Assembly (NCBI GenBank): GCA_017622295.1
Contig: JAGARK010000015.1
Span: 1 to 50,766, forward strand
Origin: Oscillospiraceae bacterium
GTDB taxonomy: Bacteria > Bacillota > Clostridia > Oscillospirales > Oscillospiraceae
Length of the DNA: 50,766 nt
Direction: 5' to 3'
A program made the translations under genes and the position numbers. Below the pieces are notes generated by a model. That model ran no database searches. It saw only the letters and a list, made by a program, of their open reading frames with translations, and was not told the DNA's origin. Shown here piece by piece: positions 32,609-40,876 of the stretch. Within the stretch, counting starts at the first letter, position 1, and every line of letters starts with the position of its first letter.

Positions 32609-33293
32609 GTTTCTGAGCAGCAGCAGCTTTTTCGCCTTGGCGCTGGCGCTGGTCGTTTATGCCTTTGCCGATGTGCTCCAGAAGAAGTTCAAGACGCCCC
32701 TTCTGAACCCGCTGGTGGTCTCTTCCGCGGTGATCATCCTCCTTCTGGTGGTGCTGGATATTCCAAACGAACGCTTCCAGGCCGGCTGTCAGGTTCTGAG
32801 CTACCTGCTGACCCCCGCCACCATTTGCCTTGCCATCTCCTTCTATGAAAAATTCCAGGCTCTGAAGCATTATCTGCCCGCTGTCATTGCCGGCGTTCTG
32901 GCAGGTGTGGTATGCAGTCTGGGCTCTGTGTACATCCTGTGCAAGGTCTGCCATGTGGACCACACCGTCATGCTGTCGCTGATGCCCAAGAGTGTTACCA
33001 CCGCCATCGGCATGGCTCTCAGCGCCGAGCTGGGCGGCATCACCGCCATCTCCACCGTTGCCATTGTCATCACCGGCAACATCGGCAATATGGCAGGTCC
33101 GACACTGTGCAAGCTTCTGCACATTGATGACGAGATTTCCCGGGGCGTGGCCTTCGGCACCGCCTCCCATGTCATCGGCACCTCCAAGGCCATTGAGCTC
33201 AGCCAGCTCACCGGCGCGGTGAGCAGTCTGTCTCTGACCCTGGCAGGCATCGTCACCTGTCTGCTGATGTCCTTCCTGGCCCAATATATGTGA
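32601..33293 (+). CDS. lrgB: LrgB/CidB-family membrane protein
   Basis: 230 residues with about six membrane segments. The family hallmarks are LLNPLVVSSAVIILLL near 35, MPKSVTTAIGMALS near 130 and GVAFGTASHVIGTSKAIE near 190. It pairs with LrgA as a two-component transport or holin-like system; in Bacillus the YsbAB (PftAB) pair takes up pyruvate. YgeX releases pyruvate elsewhere in this window, but a link is only a guess. An intrinsic terminator follows. Confidence 0.92.
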   Translation: MIEFLSSSSFFALALALVVYAFADVLQKKFKTPLLNPLVVSSAVIILLLVVLDIPNERFQAGCQVLSYLLTPATICLAISFYEKFQALKHYLPAVIAGVLAGVVCSLGSVYILCKVCHVDHTVMLSLMPKSVTTAIGMALSAELGGITAISTVAIVITGNIGNMAGPTLCKLLHIDDEISRGVAFGTASHVIGTSKAIELSQLTGAVSSLSLTLAGIVTCLLMSFLAQYM

Positions 33294-33299
33294 TTTTTC

Positions 33300-33334
33300 A
33301 GCACAGGCACCCCAATGGGCGCCTGTGCTTCTTT
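33300..33334 (+). terminator. Intrinsic terminator after lrgB
   Basis: AGCACAGGC (33300-33308) pairs with GCCTGTGCT (33321-33329), with an inner CCC/GGG pair, followed by TCTTTT. Confidence 0.85.
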
Positions 33335-33350
33335 TAAATTTCAGTTTAGA

Positions 33351-33442
33351 GGAGTTTTCTTCAAAAACAATTTAAATCCTGCGTTTTGCGCACACCATCA
33401 TTCTGCATTTTGAATTTTGGATTGTGCGACCTTCGGCAGCAT
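33351..33442 (+). repeat. Dispersed intergenic repeat, copy 2
   Basis: It begins GGAGTTTTCTTCAAAAACA and includes CGCACACCATCATTCTGCAT. The first hairpin is partly decayed (outer pair lost, one G-U pair) and the second (GTGC...GCAT) is degenerate. Similarity to copy 3 extends a further 15-20 bases downstream. Unlike copies 1 and 3 it lies upstream of the recognisable promoter (33471-33499). Confidence 0.75.
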
Positions 33443-33470
33443 CCCAAACTGCAATTTGGAGCCCCAAATC

Positions 33471-33499
33471 TTGTTTTACAAATTCACCCATGCTATAAT
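33471..33499 (+). promoter_or_regulatory. Promoter for the DUF5058-like / M20 operon
   Basis: TTGTTT (33471-33476), 17-bp spacer, perfect TATAAT (33494-33499). Confidence 0.75.
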
Positions 33500-33531
33500 G
33501 ATTCCATCAATTTCAGCCGGAGGTGTACTCT

Positions 33532-34284
33532 ATGACATTCGATGTCAATCATCCAATTCTTTTTGTGCTGGCAGGTTTCCTGGTTGCAGTGGTGCTGGGC
33601 CAGTCGGTCTATTCTCTGGTGAAAGCCATCCGCCGCAGCAAGGCCATTGGCATGGACCAGATCAAAATCAAAAAAACCATCAAAACCGCCGCCGTCTTCA
33701 CCATCGCTCCAGCGGTCTCCATCGTCATCAGCGTCATCGCCCTGAGCAAAAGCCTGGGCCTTCCCCTGCCCTGGCTGCGGCTTTCCGTGGTCGGCTCCCT
33801 CAGCTATGAGACCATCGCCGCCGAAAATGCCGTCAGCGCCATGGGGCTGACCCTGGGCAAAATCGACGCGCTGACCGCGCAGCAGTATGTGAACATCTCG
33901 CTGGTCATGACCATCTCCATCATGATGGGCATCTGGCTGGTGCCCGTCATCGGCAAAAAGCTGCTGGGCGGCATGTCCTCCCTGGAAAACCGGGACGCCA
34001 AGTGGGCAGATATCCTCCAGAGCGCCATGTTCATCGGCATGATTGCCGCCTTCCTGGGCTATGTGTTCTCTGATTTTTCCATGCTGTGGAACCCCGTGGA
34101 GGGCGTTGCCGCCACCACGGCTCTGATCCCCGTGTGTGTCATGGCTGTATCCGCAATTATCATGGCCCTGTGCGGCCTGCTGATGAAAAAGCTGAACTGG
34201 AAGTGGCTGGGCGATTATGCCCTTCCCATTTCTCTGATTCTGGGCATGGCTTCCGCCATTCCCATCACCGCATGGCTGAGTTGA
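33532..34284 (+). CDS. DUF5058-type multi-pass membrane protein
   Basis: 250 residues from the ATG at 33532; GGAGG is 8 nt upstream, and an in-frame GTG at 33523 would overlap it. About six membrane helices are visible (e.g. ILFVLAGFLVAVVLGQSV; VFTIAPAVSIVISVIAL; ISLVMTISIMMGIWLVPVI). It resembles the DUF5058 family, whose function is not known to me. It is the first gene of a tight unit: the next starts 12 nt later, then a membrane-anchored M20 peptidase begins directly at its stop. I infer that the two membrane proteins form one transporter or channel for the peptidase's substrate or product. Confidence 0.75.
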   Translation: MTFDVNHPILFVLAGFLVAVVLGQSVYSLVKAIRRSKAIGMDQIKIKKTIKTAAVFTIAPAVSIVISVIALSKSLGLPLPWLRLSVVGSLSYETIAAENAVSAMGLTLGKIDALTAQQYVNISLVMTISIMMGIWLVPVIGKKLLGGMSSLENRDAKWADILQSAMFIGMIAAFLGYVFSDFSMLWNPVEGVAATTALIPVCVMAVSAIIMALCGLLMKKLNWKWLGDYALPISLILGMASAIPITAWLS

Positions 34285-34296
34285 GGAGGAAGCAGT

Positions 34297-34962
34297 ATGA
34301 AAAAAGAACTTTCTTACATTGATTCCGTCCACCGGGACGGCCGGATCTGGAACTTGGGCGTCATGGTCCTTCTGATGATGTTCCCCCTGACGGTGGCGTT
34401 TCTCTTCGGCGCTTCCCCTGACTGGAAGGCACTGGGATTGGGTCTGCTGGCCACTGCCCCCATGTACTGGGCTGTTGGTATCATTGAGACCATCACCTTC
34501 ACCCCCATGCTGGGTGCCGGCGGCTCCTATCTGAGCTTCGTCACCGGCAACATCTCCAATCTGAAGCTCCCCTGCGCCCTGAACGCTCTGGAGCAGAATG
34601 AGGTCAGTGCCAATTCCGAGGAAGGCGAGATCATTTCCACCATCGCCATCGCCACCTCCTCCATCGTCACCACCATCATTATCATCATCGGCGTTGTCTG
34701 CATCGTACCCCTGACGCCCATTCTGGAAGCCCCTGTCCTGGAACCTGCCTTCCATCAAATGCTCCCCGCCCTCTTTGGCGGTCTTGGCGTGGTGTTCGTC
34801 AGCAAAAACTGGAAGATCTCCATCGCCCCGGTGGTACTGATGCTGCTCCTGTTCATCTTCGTCCCCGCCTGTAATGCCGGCACTGTCGGCATCATGGTCC
34901 CCGTGTCCGTGGTGTTCACCATCGCCGTGTCCCGGCTGCTGTATAAGAGAGGAGTGCTGTAA
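34297..34962 (+). CDS. Unrecognised multi-pass membrane protein
   Basis: 221 residues. I do not recognise a family with confidence. Five or six membrane segments are visible, including LGVMVLLMMFPLTVAFLFG, a central TIAIATSSIVTTIIIIIGVV and MVPVSVVFTIAVSRLL at the end. A conserved-looking loop FTPMLGAGGSYLSFVTGNIS (near 68-87) followed by an acidic stretch NEVSANSEEGE could be a substrate or lipid-facing region. The gene has a GAGGAAG site 12 nt after the DUF5058-like gene and its stop abuts the M20 gene's ATG, so the three are co-expressed. Confidence 0.75.
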   Translation: MKKELSYIDSVHRDGRIWNLGVMVLLMMFPLTVAFLFGASPDWKALGLGLLATAPMYWAVGIIETITFTPMLGAGGSYLSFVTGNISNLKLPCALNALEQNEVSANSEEGEIISTIAIATSSIVTTIIIIIGVVCIVPLTPILEAPVLEPAFHQMLPALFGGLGVVFVSKNWKISIAPVVLMLLLFIFVPACNAGTVGIMVPVSVVFTIAVSRLLYKRGVL

Positions 34963-36396
34963 ATGATCGGTTATCTCATTTGGGGCATCATCGCGCTCTT
35001 TTTGGCAGTGGTCCTGATCCGCACGGCAGCTTTCAACCCCAAGCATCAGCCCGAAACCGCTCACGAGACGGTGTCCTTCAACAAAAACGCCGTCATCCAT
35101 GGTCTCGCCGAGCTGGTCAAATGCAAAACGATCTCCTATTCCGACCATGCGCTGGAAGACGACGCCGAATTCGAAAAGCTGATCGCCAAGCTCCCCAGCC
35201 TGTATCCCGATGTCTTCCGGGTCTGCGAATTTCAGCGGCTGCCGGACCGGGCTCTGCTGTTCAAGTGGCCCGGCAAAATTGCGGGCGATCCTGCCGTCAT
35301 GATGGCCCACTATGACGTGGTTCCCGTCAACGAAGAAAACTGGGAAAAGCCCCCCTTCGACGCCATTATCGAAGACGGCGTGATGTGGGGCCGGGGCACC
35401 CTGGACACCAAGGTCACCTTCAATGGTATTCTCTTCGCCGCAAACCATCTGATCGCTCAGGACTTCCTGCCGGAGCATGATGTTTATTTCGCCTTCTCCG
35501 GCGGCGAGGAGGTCAACGGCAAGGGTGCGCCCAACATCGTCTCCTGGTTTGAAGAAAAGGGCATCACCCCCGCCCTGGTGCTGGATGAAGGCGGCGCGGT
35601 GGTCGAAAACGTTTTTCCCGGCGTCAAAAAGCCCTGCGGACTCATCGGCATCGCTGAAAAGGGCATGATCAACGCCCAGTTTCGGTGTACCAGCGCCGGC
35701 GGCCACGCCTCCGCCCCCAAGGCTCACACCCCCGTGGGCATTCTGGCAGACGCCTGCGTGAAGGTGGAAGGCCATCCCTTCAAAATGCACCTGACCAAAC
35801 CGGTGGCTGAGATGTTCAACACTCTGGGCCGCCACTCTACCTTCGCGTACCGGCTTATTTTCGCCAACCTCTGGTGCTTCGGCTGGGTACTGGATCTGAT
35901 GGGCAGAACCTCCGGCGGTGAAATGAACGCTCTGATGCGCACCACCGTGGCCTTTACCCAGATGGAGGGAAGCTCCGCCCGAAATGTCATTCCCCCCGAA
36001 GCAAAGATGGTGGCTAATATGCGCCTGAATCCCGCCGACTCCGTGGATTCCGCCCTGGAATACCTGCGCAGAACCGTCAACAACAGCGACGTTGAGATTA
36101 CCGCCCTGGAAGCCTTCGAGCCCAGCCCCATCTCCAGAACGGACTGCGCCGGCTGGGAGAAGGTGGCCTCCTCCGTGGCCGCAACCTGGCCCGGCACCAT
36201 CGTCTCCCCCTATCTGATGGTCCAGTGCTCCGACGCCCGGCACTGGGGACGGATCTCCGACCGGGTCTACCGCTTCTCCGCCATGGACTTAACCTCCGCC
36301 GAGCGGGCCAGCATCCACGCCAACAACGAGCGGATCCGCATTCCGTGCGCTGAGAGGGCTGCGGAATTTTACATCCGCCTGTTGAAACAGTGCTGA
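34963..36396 (+). CDS. Membrane-anchored M20 metallopeptidase (carboxypeptidase S / PM20D1 type)
   Basis: 477 residues. An N-terminal membrane helix (YLIWGIIALFLAVVLI) anchors it. Metal and catalytic motifs: MMAHYDVVP near 110, WGRGTLDTK near 144, SGGEEVNG near 180, VLDEGG near 208 and GGHASAPKAHTP near 247. The C-terminal DARHWGR and IHANNERI match the carboxypeptidase S/PM20D1 branch, which cleaves or forms amide bonds of dipeptides or N-acyl amino acids. With the helix first, the catalytic domain could lie outside or inside the membrane; this cannot be decided here. It follows two membrane proteins and precedes a terminator. Confidence 0.88.
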   Translation: MIGYLIWGIIALFLAVVLIRTAAFNPKHQPETAHETVSFNKNAVIHGLAELVKCKTISYSDHALEDDAEFEKLIAKLPSLYPDVFRVCEFQRLPDRALLFKWPGKIAGDPAVMMAHYDVVPVNEENWEKPPFDAIIEDGVMWGRGTLDTKVTFNGILFAANHLIAQDFLPEHDVYFAFSGGEEVNGKGAPNIVSWFEEKGITPALVLDEGGAVVENVFPGVKKPCGLIGIAEKGMINAQFRCTSAGGHASAPKAHTPVGILADACVKVEGHPFKMHLTKPVAEMFNTLGRHSTFAYRLIFANLWCFGWVLDLMGRTSGGEMNALMRTTVAFTQMEGSSARNVIPPEAKMVANMRLNPADSVDSALEYLRRTVNNSDVEITALEAFEPSPISRTDCAGWEKVASSVAATWPGTIVSPYLMVQCSDARHWGRISDRVYRFSAMDLTSAERASIHANNERIRIPCAERAAEFYIRLLKQC

Positions 36397-36420
36397 AAAG
36401 GTTTACAATTTATCATTTTC

Positions 36421-36456
36421 GCTCCGCGGCCAGTTTTGCCGCGGAGCTTCATCTTT
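36421..36456 (+). terminator. Probable terminator after the M20 gene
   Basis: A perfect 10-bp GC-rich stem, GCTCCGCGGC (36421-36430) with GCCGCGGAGC (36438-36447), followed by TTCATCTTT. The T-run is weak. Confidence 0.75.
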
Positions 36457-36581
36457 CCCCATTGGGACAAATTAACCCCGGTTGTTCCCGAAAAACTTAG
36501 TCGTTTTACACAATTTTTTGACAACATCATCGTAGGTTCAGATACCAAATACTGATTGCAATTTACCACATTCCATGCTAA

Positions 36582-36623
36582 TATAATATCTGGTAGGGTT
36601 TGGATATCCTGCCGCCCGGATAT
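36582..36623 (+). promoter_or_regulatory. -10 box and leader hairpin before the ROK-like gene
   Basis: A perfect TATAAT (36582-36587) is preceded by TTGCAA at an over-long 20-bp spacing, so the -35 is poor. The leader has the stem ATATCC/GGATAT (36604-36609 with 36618-36623) followed by a U-rich stretch, which could be a weak attenuator. Confidence 0.4.
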
Positions 36624-36661
36624 GTTTTATCTTTTATTAATATATTTGTAGGAGGATTATC

Positions 36662-38044
36662 ATGCAGTACTTAGGCGTTAATTACGACATCAAGCACATT
36701 CCTGTTCTGGATCCCGGCTACATTCCCTTTGGTGTATGGATGCAGGCTTACCTGAAGGGCGCCCAGAAGCCCCTGGCAATCGCTGTCGAGCGTACCAACG
36801 GCCATATCACAGTTCGTCACACCATGATCCACGGTACCCCCGAAATGCGCGATGCTGACTACCGTTACGTTGAAAGAATCGTCAAGTTCCTGCTGTGGTC
36901 CGTCGGCGGTTTCAAGGTCTACATCTGTGGCTGCTCCGAGCTGGCACAGAAGCTGCAGGCCTCCTATAAGATCGGCGGCGAGCGTGAGTTTGACTTCACC
37001 TTCGTTGATCAGCTGTTCGAGAAGACTCTGGAAGTCATCGACCTGCCTCTGGAAGAGTGCCCCATTGCCAACGAGCAGCCCGAGCCCATGGGCGGCTACA
37101 TGGACGGCTGCCGCATCGGCTTCGATGCCGGCGGATCTGACCGTAAGGTCTCAGCTGTCATCGACGGCGAGTGCGTCTACTCCGAAGAAGTCGTCTGGTT
37201 CCCCAAGCTGAACGAGGATCCCGACTATCACTACGAGCACATCCTGGCTGCATTCCAGACCGCCGCTTCCAAGATGCCCAGAGTTGATGCCATCGGTGTT
37301 TCCTCCGCCGGTGACTACATTGATAACGAGCCCCGTGTTGCTTCCCTGTTCATCAAGGTTCCCCGCAACAACTGGGATAAGGTCAAGACCATCTACACCC
37401 GCGCTGCTGCAGCCATCGGTGATGTTCCCCTGGTCGTTGCCAACGACGGCGACGTCTCCGCTCTGGCAGGCGCCATGGGTCTGGGCAAGGGCAAGCTGAT
37501 GGGCCTGGCTATGGGTACTTCCGAGGCTGTCGGCTATGTCGATGCCGACCAGAACGTTCTGGGCTGGATCAACGAGCTGGCATTTGCTCCCGTTGACCTG
37601 AACCCCGATGCCATGCAGGACGAGTGGTCCACCGACTTCGGTGTTGGCTGCAAGTACTTCTCTCAGGACGCCGTCATCAAACTGGCTCCCGCTGCCGGCA
37701 TTGAGCTGGACGAGAGCCTGTCCCTGGCCGAAAAGCTGAAGGCTGTTCAGAAGCTGATGGAAGCTGACGATCCCAGAGCTCAGAAGATCTTCGAGTCCAT
37801 CGGTGTTTACTTCGGTTACACTGTGGTTCTGTACTCCCAGTTCTACGATCTGGACTACATCATGCTGATGGGCCGCGTCATGTCCGGTAAGGGCGGCGAT
37901 ACCATCCTCCGGGTCACCAACGAGATCCTGGCCGATGAGTATCCAGAGCTGGCTGCAAAGTGCTGCGTCACTCTGCCCGACGAGAAGATGCGCCGTGTTG
38001 GTCAGGCTGTGGCTGCTGCCAGCCTGCCTGAGCTGAAAAAGTAA
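36662..38044 (+). CDS. ROK-family-like protein without the zinc motif
   Basis: 460 residues, longer than the usual 300-residue ROK sugar kinase because of about 150 extra N-terminal residues of unknown fold. The ASKHA core is visible: RIGFDAGGSDRKVSAVIDG near 158-176 (phosphate 1), VVANDGDVSALAGAMGLG near 258 (catalytic Asp region), GLAMGTSEAVGY near 282 and LMGRVMSGKGG near 400. The ROK zinc signature CxCGxxGCxE is absent. It may be a kinase for an amino sugar, a sugar-binding regulator, or a non-catalytic relative. nagA follows 65 nt later across a hairpin, suggesting an N-acetyl-hexosamine role. Confidence 0.7.
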   Translation: MQYLGVNYDIKHIPVLDPGYIPFGVWMQAYLKGAQKPLAIAVERTNGHITVRHTMIHGTPEMRDADYRYVERIVKFLLWSVGGFKVYICGCSELAQKLQASYKIGGEREFDFTFVDQLFEKTLEVIDLPLEECPIANEQPEPMGGYMDGCRIGFDAGGSDRKVSAVIDGECVYSEEVVWFPKLNEDPDYHYEHILAAFQTAASKMPRVDAIGVSSAGDYIDNEPRVASLFIKVPRNNWDKVKTIYTRAAAAIGDVPLVVANDGDVSALAGAMGLGKGKLMGLAMGTSEAVGYVDADQNVLGWINELAFAPVDLNPDAMQDEWSTDFGVGCKYFSQDAVIKLAPAAGIELDESLSLAEKLKAVQKLMEADDPRAQKIFESIGVYFGYTVVLYSQFYDLDYIMLMGRVMSGKGGDTILRVTNEILADEYPELAAKCCVTLPDEKMRRVGQAVAAASLPELKK

Positions 38045-38054
38045 GATCTCACTG

Positions 38055-38091
38055 AAGAGGCAGCACAAATATTTGTGCTGCCTCTTGTTTT
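38055..38091 (+). terminator. Terminator between the ROK-like gene and nagA
   Basis: A 32-bp perfect palindrome (38055-38070 with 38071-38086) followed by GTTTTC. nagA begins only 18 nt later with no promoter visible in between, so partial read-through is likely. Confidence 0.8.
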
Positions 38092-38109
38092 CGAAAGGAG
38101 TTTGGTTTT

Positions 38110-39246
38110 ATGTTCTATAAGAATGCCAGAATTTACGGAAGCGATTTCCAGTTCCATAACGGTGCTTTCGAGGTTACCGCAGACGGCCGCTTCGGCGCTG
38201 TGTGCCCTGAAAATGTTCCTGCTGACGCCATTGACCTCAATGGTGCCACTGTCATCCCCGGCCTCATCGAGGTCCACAGCCACGGCAACTCCGGCTACGA
38301 CTTCTCCGACGGCGATTACGAAGGCCTGAAGAAGATGGCCGAATTCTACCTGTCCTGCGGCGTCACCTCCTTCGCTCCCGCTTCCATGACCCTGCCTTAT
38401 GACGTGCTGGAGAAGGCATTTGCCACCGCAAAGCAGCTGGTAGAAGAAAAGCCCGCCGGCTGCGCCGTGCTGCGCGGCATCCAGATGGAAGGCCCCTACT
38501 TCTCCTACAAGAAGCGCGGCGCTCAGAACGCCGACTACCTGAAGGAGCCCGATTTTGAGGGCTTCAAGAAGCTCTTCGACAGCTGTGGCGGTCTGGTCCG
38601 CATCGTGGACATCGCCCCCGAGCTGCCCGGCGCCGTGGAATTCACCAGGGAAGCCAGCAAGCTGTGCACCGTGTCCGTTGCACACACCGACTCCGACTAT
38701 GACCACGCCAGAGACGTCTTCGCCAACGGCGCAACTCACCTGACCCACCTGTACAACGCCATGCCCGGTATCAACCACCGTAATCCCGGTGTCATTCCCG
38801 CCGCTGTGGAAGCTCCCCAGGTCCGTGCCGAGATCATCTGCGACGGCCTGCACATCCATCCCGCAGCTGTCCGCATGGCCTTCTCCATGTTCGGCGGTGA
38901 GCGCATGATCATCGTCTCCGACTCCGGCCGCTGCGCCGGTCAGACTGAGGGCTACCAGTTCGATCTGGGTGGTCAGATGGCTGAAATCCGCGGCGGTGTT
39001 GCCAAGCTGGTGGGCACTGAGACCATCGCCTGCTCCGCCACCAACCTGTGGCAGTGCCTGGTCAACTGTGTCTCCTGGGGCATCAAGGAAGAGGACGTGG
39101 TCCGTGCCTGCACCTACAACCCTGCCTGCGCACTGGGCGCTCAGGGCGAAGTGGGCTCCATCGAGTCCGGTAAGGCTGCTGACTTTGTCATCTGCAACGC
39201 CGACTATTCCGGCCGCCGTGTCTTCCTGGCCGGCAAAGAAATCTAA
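38110..39246 (+). CDS. nagA: N-acetylglucosamine-6-phosphate deacetylase
   Basis: 378 residues. Amidohydrolase motifs: EVHSHGNSGYDF (His56, His58), the metal Glu in QMEGPYF near 124, AHTDSDYDHA near 192, THLYNAMP near 213 and the catalytic Asp in VSDSGRCAG near 275. It removes acetate from GlcNAc-6-phosphate, feeding amino-sugar breakdown from cell wall, mucin or chitin. No nagB is in the window. A AAAGGAG site precedes the ATG and a strong terminator follows. Confidence 0.94.
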   Translation: MFYKNARIYGSDFQFHNGAFEVTADGRFGAVCPENVPADAIDLNGATVIPGLIEVHSHGNSGYDFSDGDYEGLKKMAEFYLSCGVTSFAPASMTLPYDVLEKAFATAKQLVEEKPAGCAVLRGIQMEGPYFSYKKRGAQNADYLKEPDFEGFKKLFDSCGGLVRIVDIAPELPGAVEFTREASKLCTVSVAHTDSDYDHARDVFANGATHLTHLYNAMPGINHRNPGVIPAAVEAPQVRAEIICDGLHIHPAAVRMAFSMFGGERMIIVSDSGRCAGQTEGYQFDLGGQMAEIRGGVAKLVGTETIACSATNLWQCLVNCVSWGIKEEDVVRACTYNPACALGAQGEVGSIESGKAADFVICNADYSGRRVFLAGKEI

Positions 39247-39257
39247 GGAACAACACC

Positions 39258-39287
39258 AAGGGCGGGGACTTGTCCCCGCCCTTTTTC
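39258..39287 (+). terminator. Intrinsic terminator after nagA
   Basis: An 11-bp stem (39258-39268 with 39273-39283) rich in G-C pairs, followed by TTT within a CCCTTTTTC run. Confidence 0.9.
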
Positions 39288-39298
39288 TGTGTTATGAT
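39270..39298 (+). promoter_or_regulatory. Possible promoter for the MATE gene, inside the nagA terminator
   Basis: TTGTCC (39270-39275), 17-bp spacer, TATGAT (39293-39298). The -35 lies in the terminator stem. If used, repeat copy 3 falls in the MATE 5' leader. Confidence 0.45.
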
Positions 39299-39326
39299 AC
39301 AGCTGTTCAAATTACAGGTTAATTGT

Positions 39327-39412
39327 GGAGTTTTCTTCGAAAACATTTTAAATCGTGCGCTTCGCGCACACCATAATTCTGCATTTTGTATTGTGCTGCT
39401 ATTGGCAGCACG
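39327..39412 (+). repeat. Dispersed intergenic repeat, copy 3
   Basis: It begins GGAGTTTTCTTCGAAAACA. The hairpin GTGCGC-TTC-GCGCAC (39355-39369) and following ACACCATAATTCTGCATTTT are identical to copy 1. The second hairpin, GTGCTGC-TATTG-GCAGCAC, is perfect here. It starts 29 nt after the probable -10 box, close to the 5'-leader placement of copy 1. Confidence 0.78.
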
Positions 39413-39455
39413 TTAAGCTGTCATTTGAAATACTTCCCCATCCATAGAGGTCATT

Positions 39456-40838
39456 ATGTTTCGTAAATTCATCGGCGACAGGGCATTTTACCGCCATGTG
39501 CTGGCCATCGCCATTCCCATCATCATTCAAAACGGCATCACCAATTTTGTTTCTCTGCTGGACAACATCATGGTGGGCCAGGTGGGCACCGCACCCATGA
39601 GCGGTGTGTCCATCGTCAACAATCTGCTGTTTGTCTTTAATATGTGCGTCTTCGGCGCCACCTCCGGCGCCGGCATCTTCACCGCCCAGTTCCATGGCTG
39701 CCGGGATCAGGAGGGCATCCGCCACACCTTCCGGTTCAAGCTGCTGATCTGCCTGGTGCTGACCGCGGCCAGCATCGGCCTGTTCCTCACTTGGGGCAGG
39801 GATCTGATCCTGCTCTATCTCCAGGGCGAGGGCGATACATCCGCCATCGCCGATTCCCTGCACTACGGAATGGGGTATCTGGGCATCATGCTCTGGGGCC
39901 TGCCGCCCTTTGCGCTGAGCTATGCCTATTCCAGCACTCTGCGAGAAACCAACGAAACCGTCATCCCCATGATCGCCGGCATCACAGCGGTCTTTGTCAA
40001 TCTGGCGCTGAACTATGTGCTGATCTTCGGCAAATTCGGCGCACCGGCACTGGGCGTCAACGGCGCGGCCATCGCCACTGTGGTGTCGCGCTATGTGGAA
40101 CTTGCCATCGTAGCCCTGTGGACCCACCGCAACAGCGGCACGCATCCGTTCATCACCGGCGCGTTCCGCTCTGTCTACATTCCCGGCAGGCTTTTCCGGC
40201 TTATCAGCATCAAGGGCTTTCCCCTGCTGGTCAACGAGTTCTTCTGGTCCACCGGTATGGCATTTCTGAATCAGTGTTACTCCATCCGGGGTCTGGATGT
40301 GGTGGCTGCCTTCACCATCGCCACCACCATTTCCAATCTGTCCAGCGTGGTGTTTATGGCCATGGGCAATTCCGTCGGCATCATCATGGGCCAGATGCTG
40401 GGTGCCGGGGCCTCAGCCGGGGCGGTCCGGGATTCCAACCGGAAGCTGATCTTTGTGGCCGTGGCCTCCTGCGCCGTTTTCGGCGGACTGATGGCGGCGG
40501 TTTCCGGCGTTTTCCCATTGCTGTACAACACCACCTCCAGTGTCCGGAGTATCGCAACGGCACTGATTCTGGTCACGGCGGCCATCATGCCCTTCAACGC
40601 CTACACCACCTCCGCCTATTTCACCCTCCGCTCCGGCGGCAAAACCGCCATCACCTTCATCTTCGACAGCGGCTTTGTCTGGTGCATCATCGTACCCCTG
40701 GCCTTTGTACTGAGCCGCTTCACAGCGCTGCCCATCGTCCCCCTGTACGCCGCCTGCCAGGCCACGGACCTGATCAAATGCGTCCTCGGCCGCTGGATGA
40801 TCAAAAGAGGCAGCTGGATCCAGAACCTGACCACCTGA
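39456..40838 (+). CDS. MATE-family multidrug/metabolite exporter
   Basis: 460 residues, twelve membrane segments in two similar halves. The start MFRKFIGDRAFYRHVLAIAIPIIIQN and the following LDNIMVGQVGTAPMSGVSIVNN are characteristic of MATE proteins, which export cationic drugs or metabolites using proton or sodium gradients. An AGAGGT site precedes the ATG. It stands alone between nagA and a bidirectional terminator. The substrate is unknown. Confidence 0.93.
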   Translation: MFRKFIGDRAFYRHVLAIAIPIIIQNGITNFVSLLDNIMVGQVGTAPMSGVSIVNNLLFVFNMCVFGATSGAGIFTAQFHGCRDQEGIRHTFRFKLLICLVLTAASIGLFLTWGRDLILLYLQGEGDTSAIADSLHYGMGYLGIMLWGLPPFALSYAYSSTLRETNETVIPMIAGITAVFVNLALNYVLIFGKFGAPALGVNGAAIATVVSRYVELAIVALWTHRNSGTHPFITGAFRSVYIPGRLFRLISIKGFPLLVNEFFWSTGMAFLNQCYSIRGLDVVAAFTIATTISNLSSVVFMAMGNSVGIIMGQMLGAGASAGAVRDSNRKLIFVAVASCAVFGGLMAAVSGVFPLLYNTTSSVRSIATALILVTAAIMPFNAYTTSAYFTLRSGGKTAITFIFDSGFVWCIIVPLAFVLSRFTALPIVPLYAACQATDLIKCVLGRWMIKRGSWIQNLTT

Positions 40839-40840
40839 CA

Positions 40841-40876
40841 AAAAAGGCCACCCTCGCGGGTGGTCTTCTTTTATTT
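40841..40876. terminator. Bidirectional terminator between MATE and DHHW genes
   Basis: GGCCACCC (40846-40853) pairs with GGGTGGTC (40858-40865), one G-U pair, with A-run before and T-rich sequence after. It serves both convergent genes and runs into the DHHW stop. Confidence 0.85.

Noticed and set aside
33493-36243. A 916-codon open frame on the - strand
   Set aside because: It crosses three + strand genes and their junctions, is rich in Gly/His/Asp/Gln and has no start signals; shadow frame.
32128-39412. CRISPR array
   Set aside because: The three related elements are kilobases apart with genes between them; there are no regular spacers and no cas genes.
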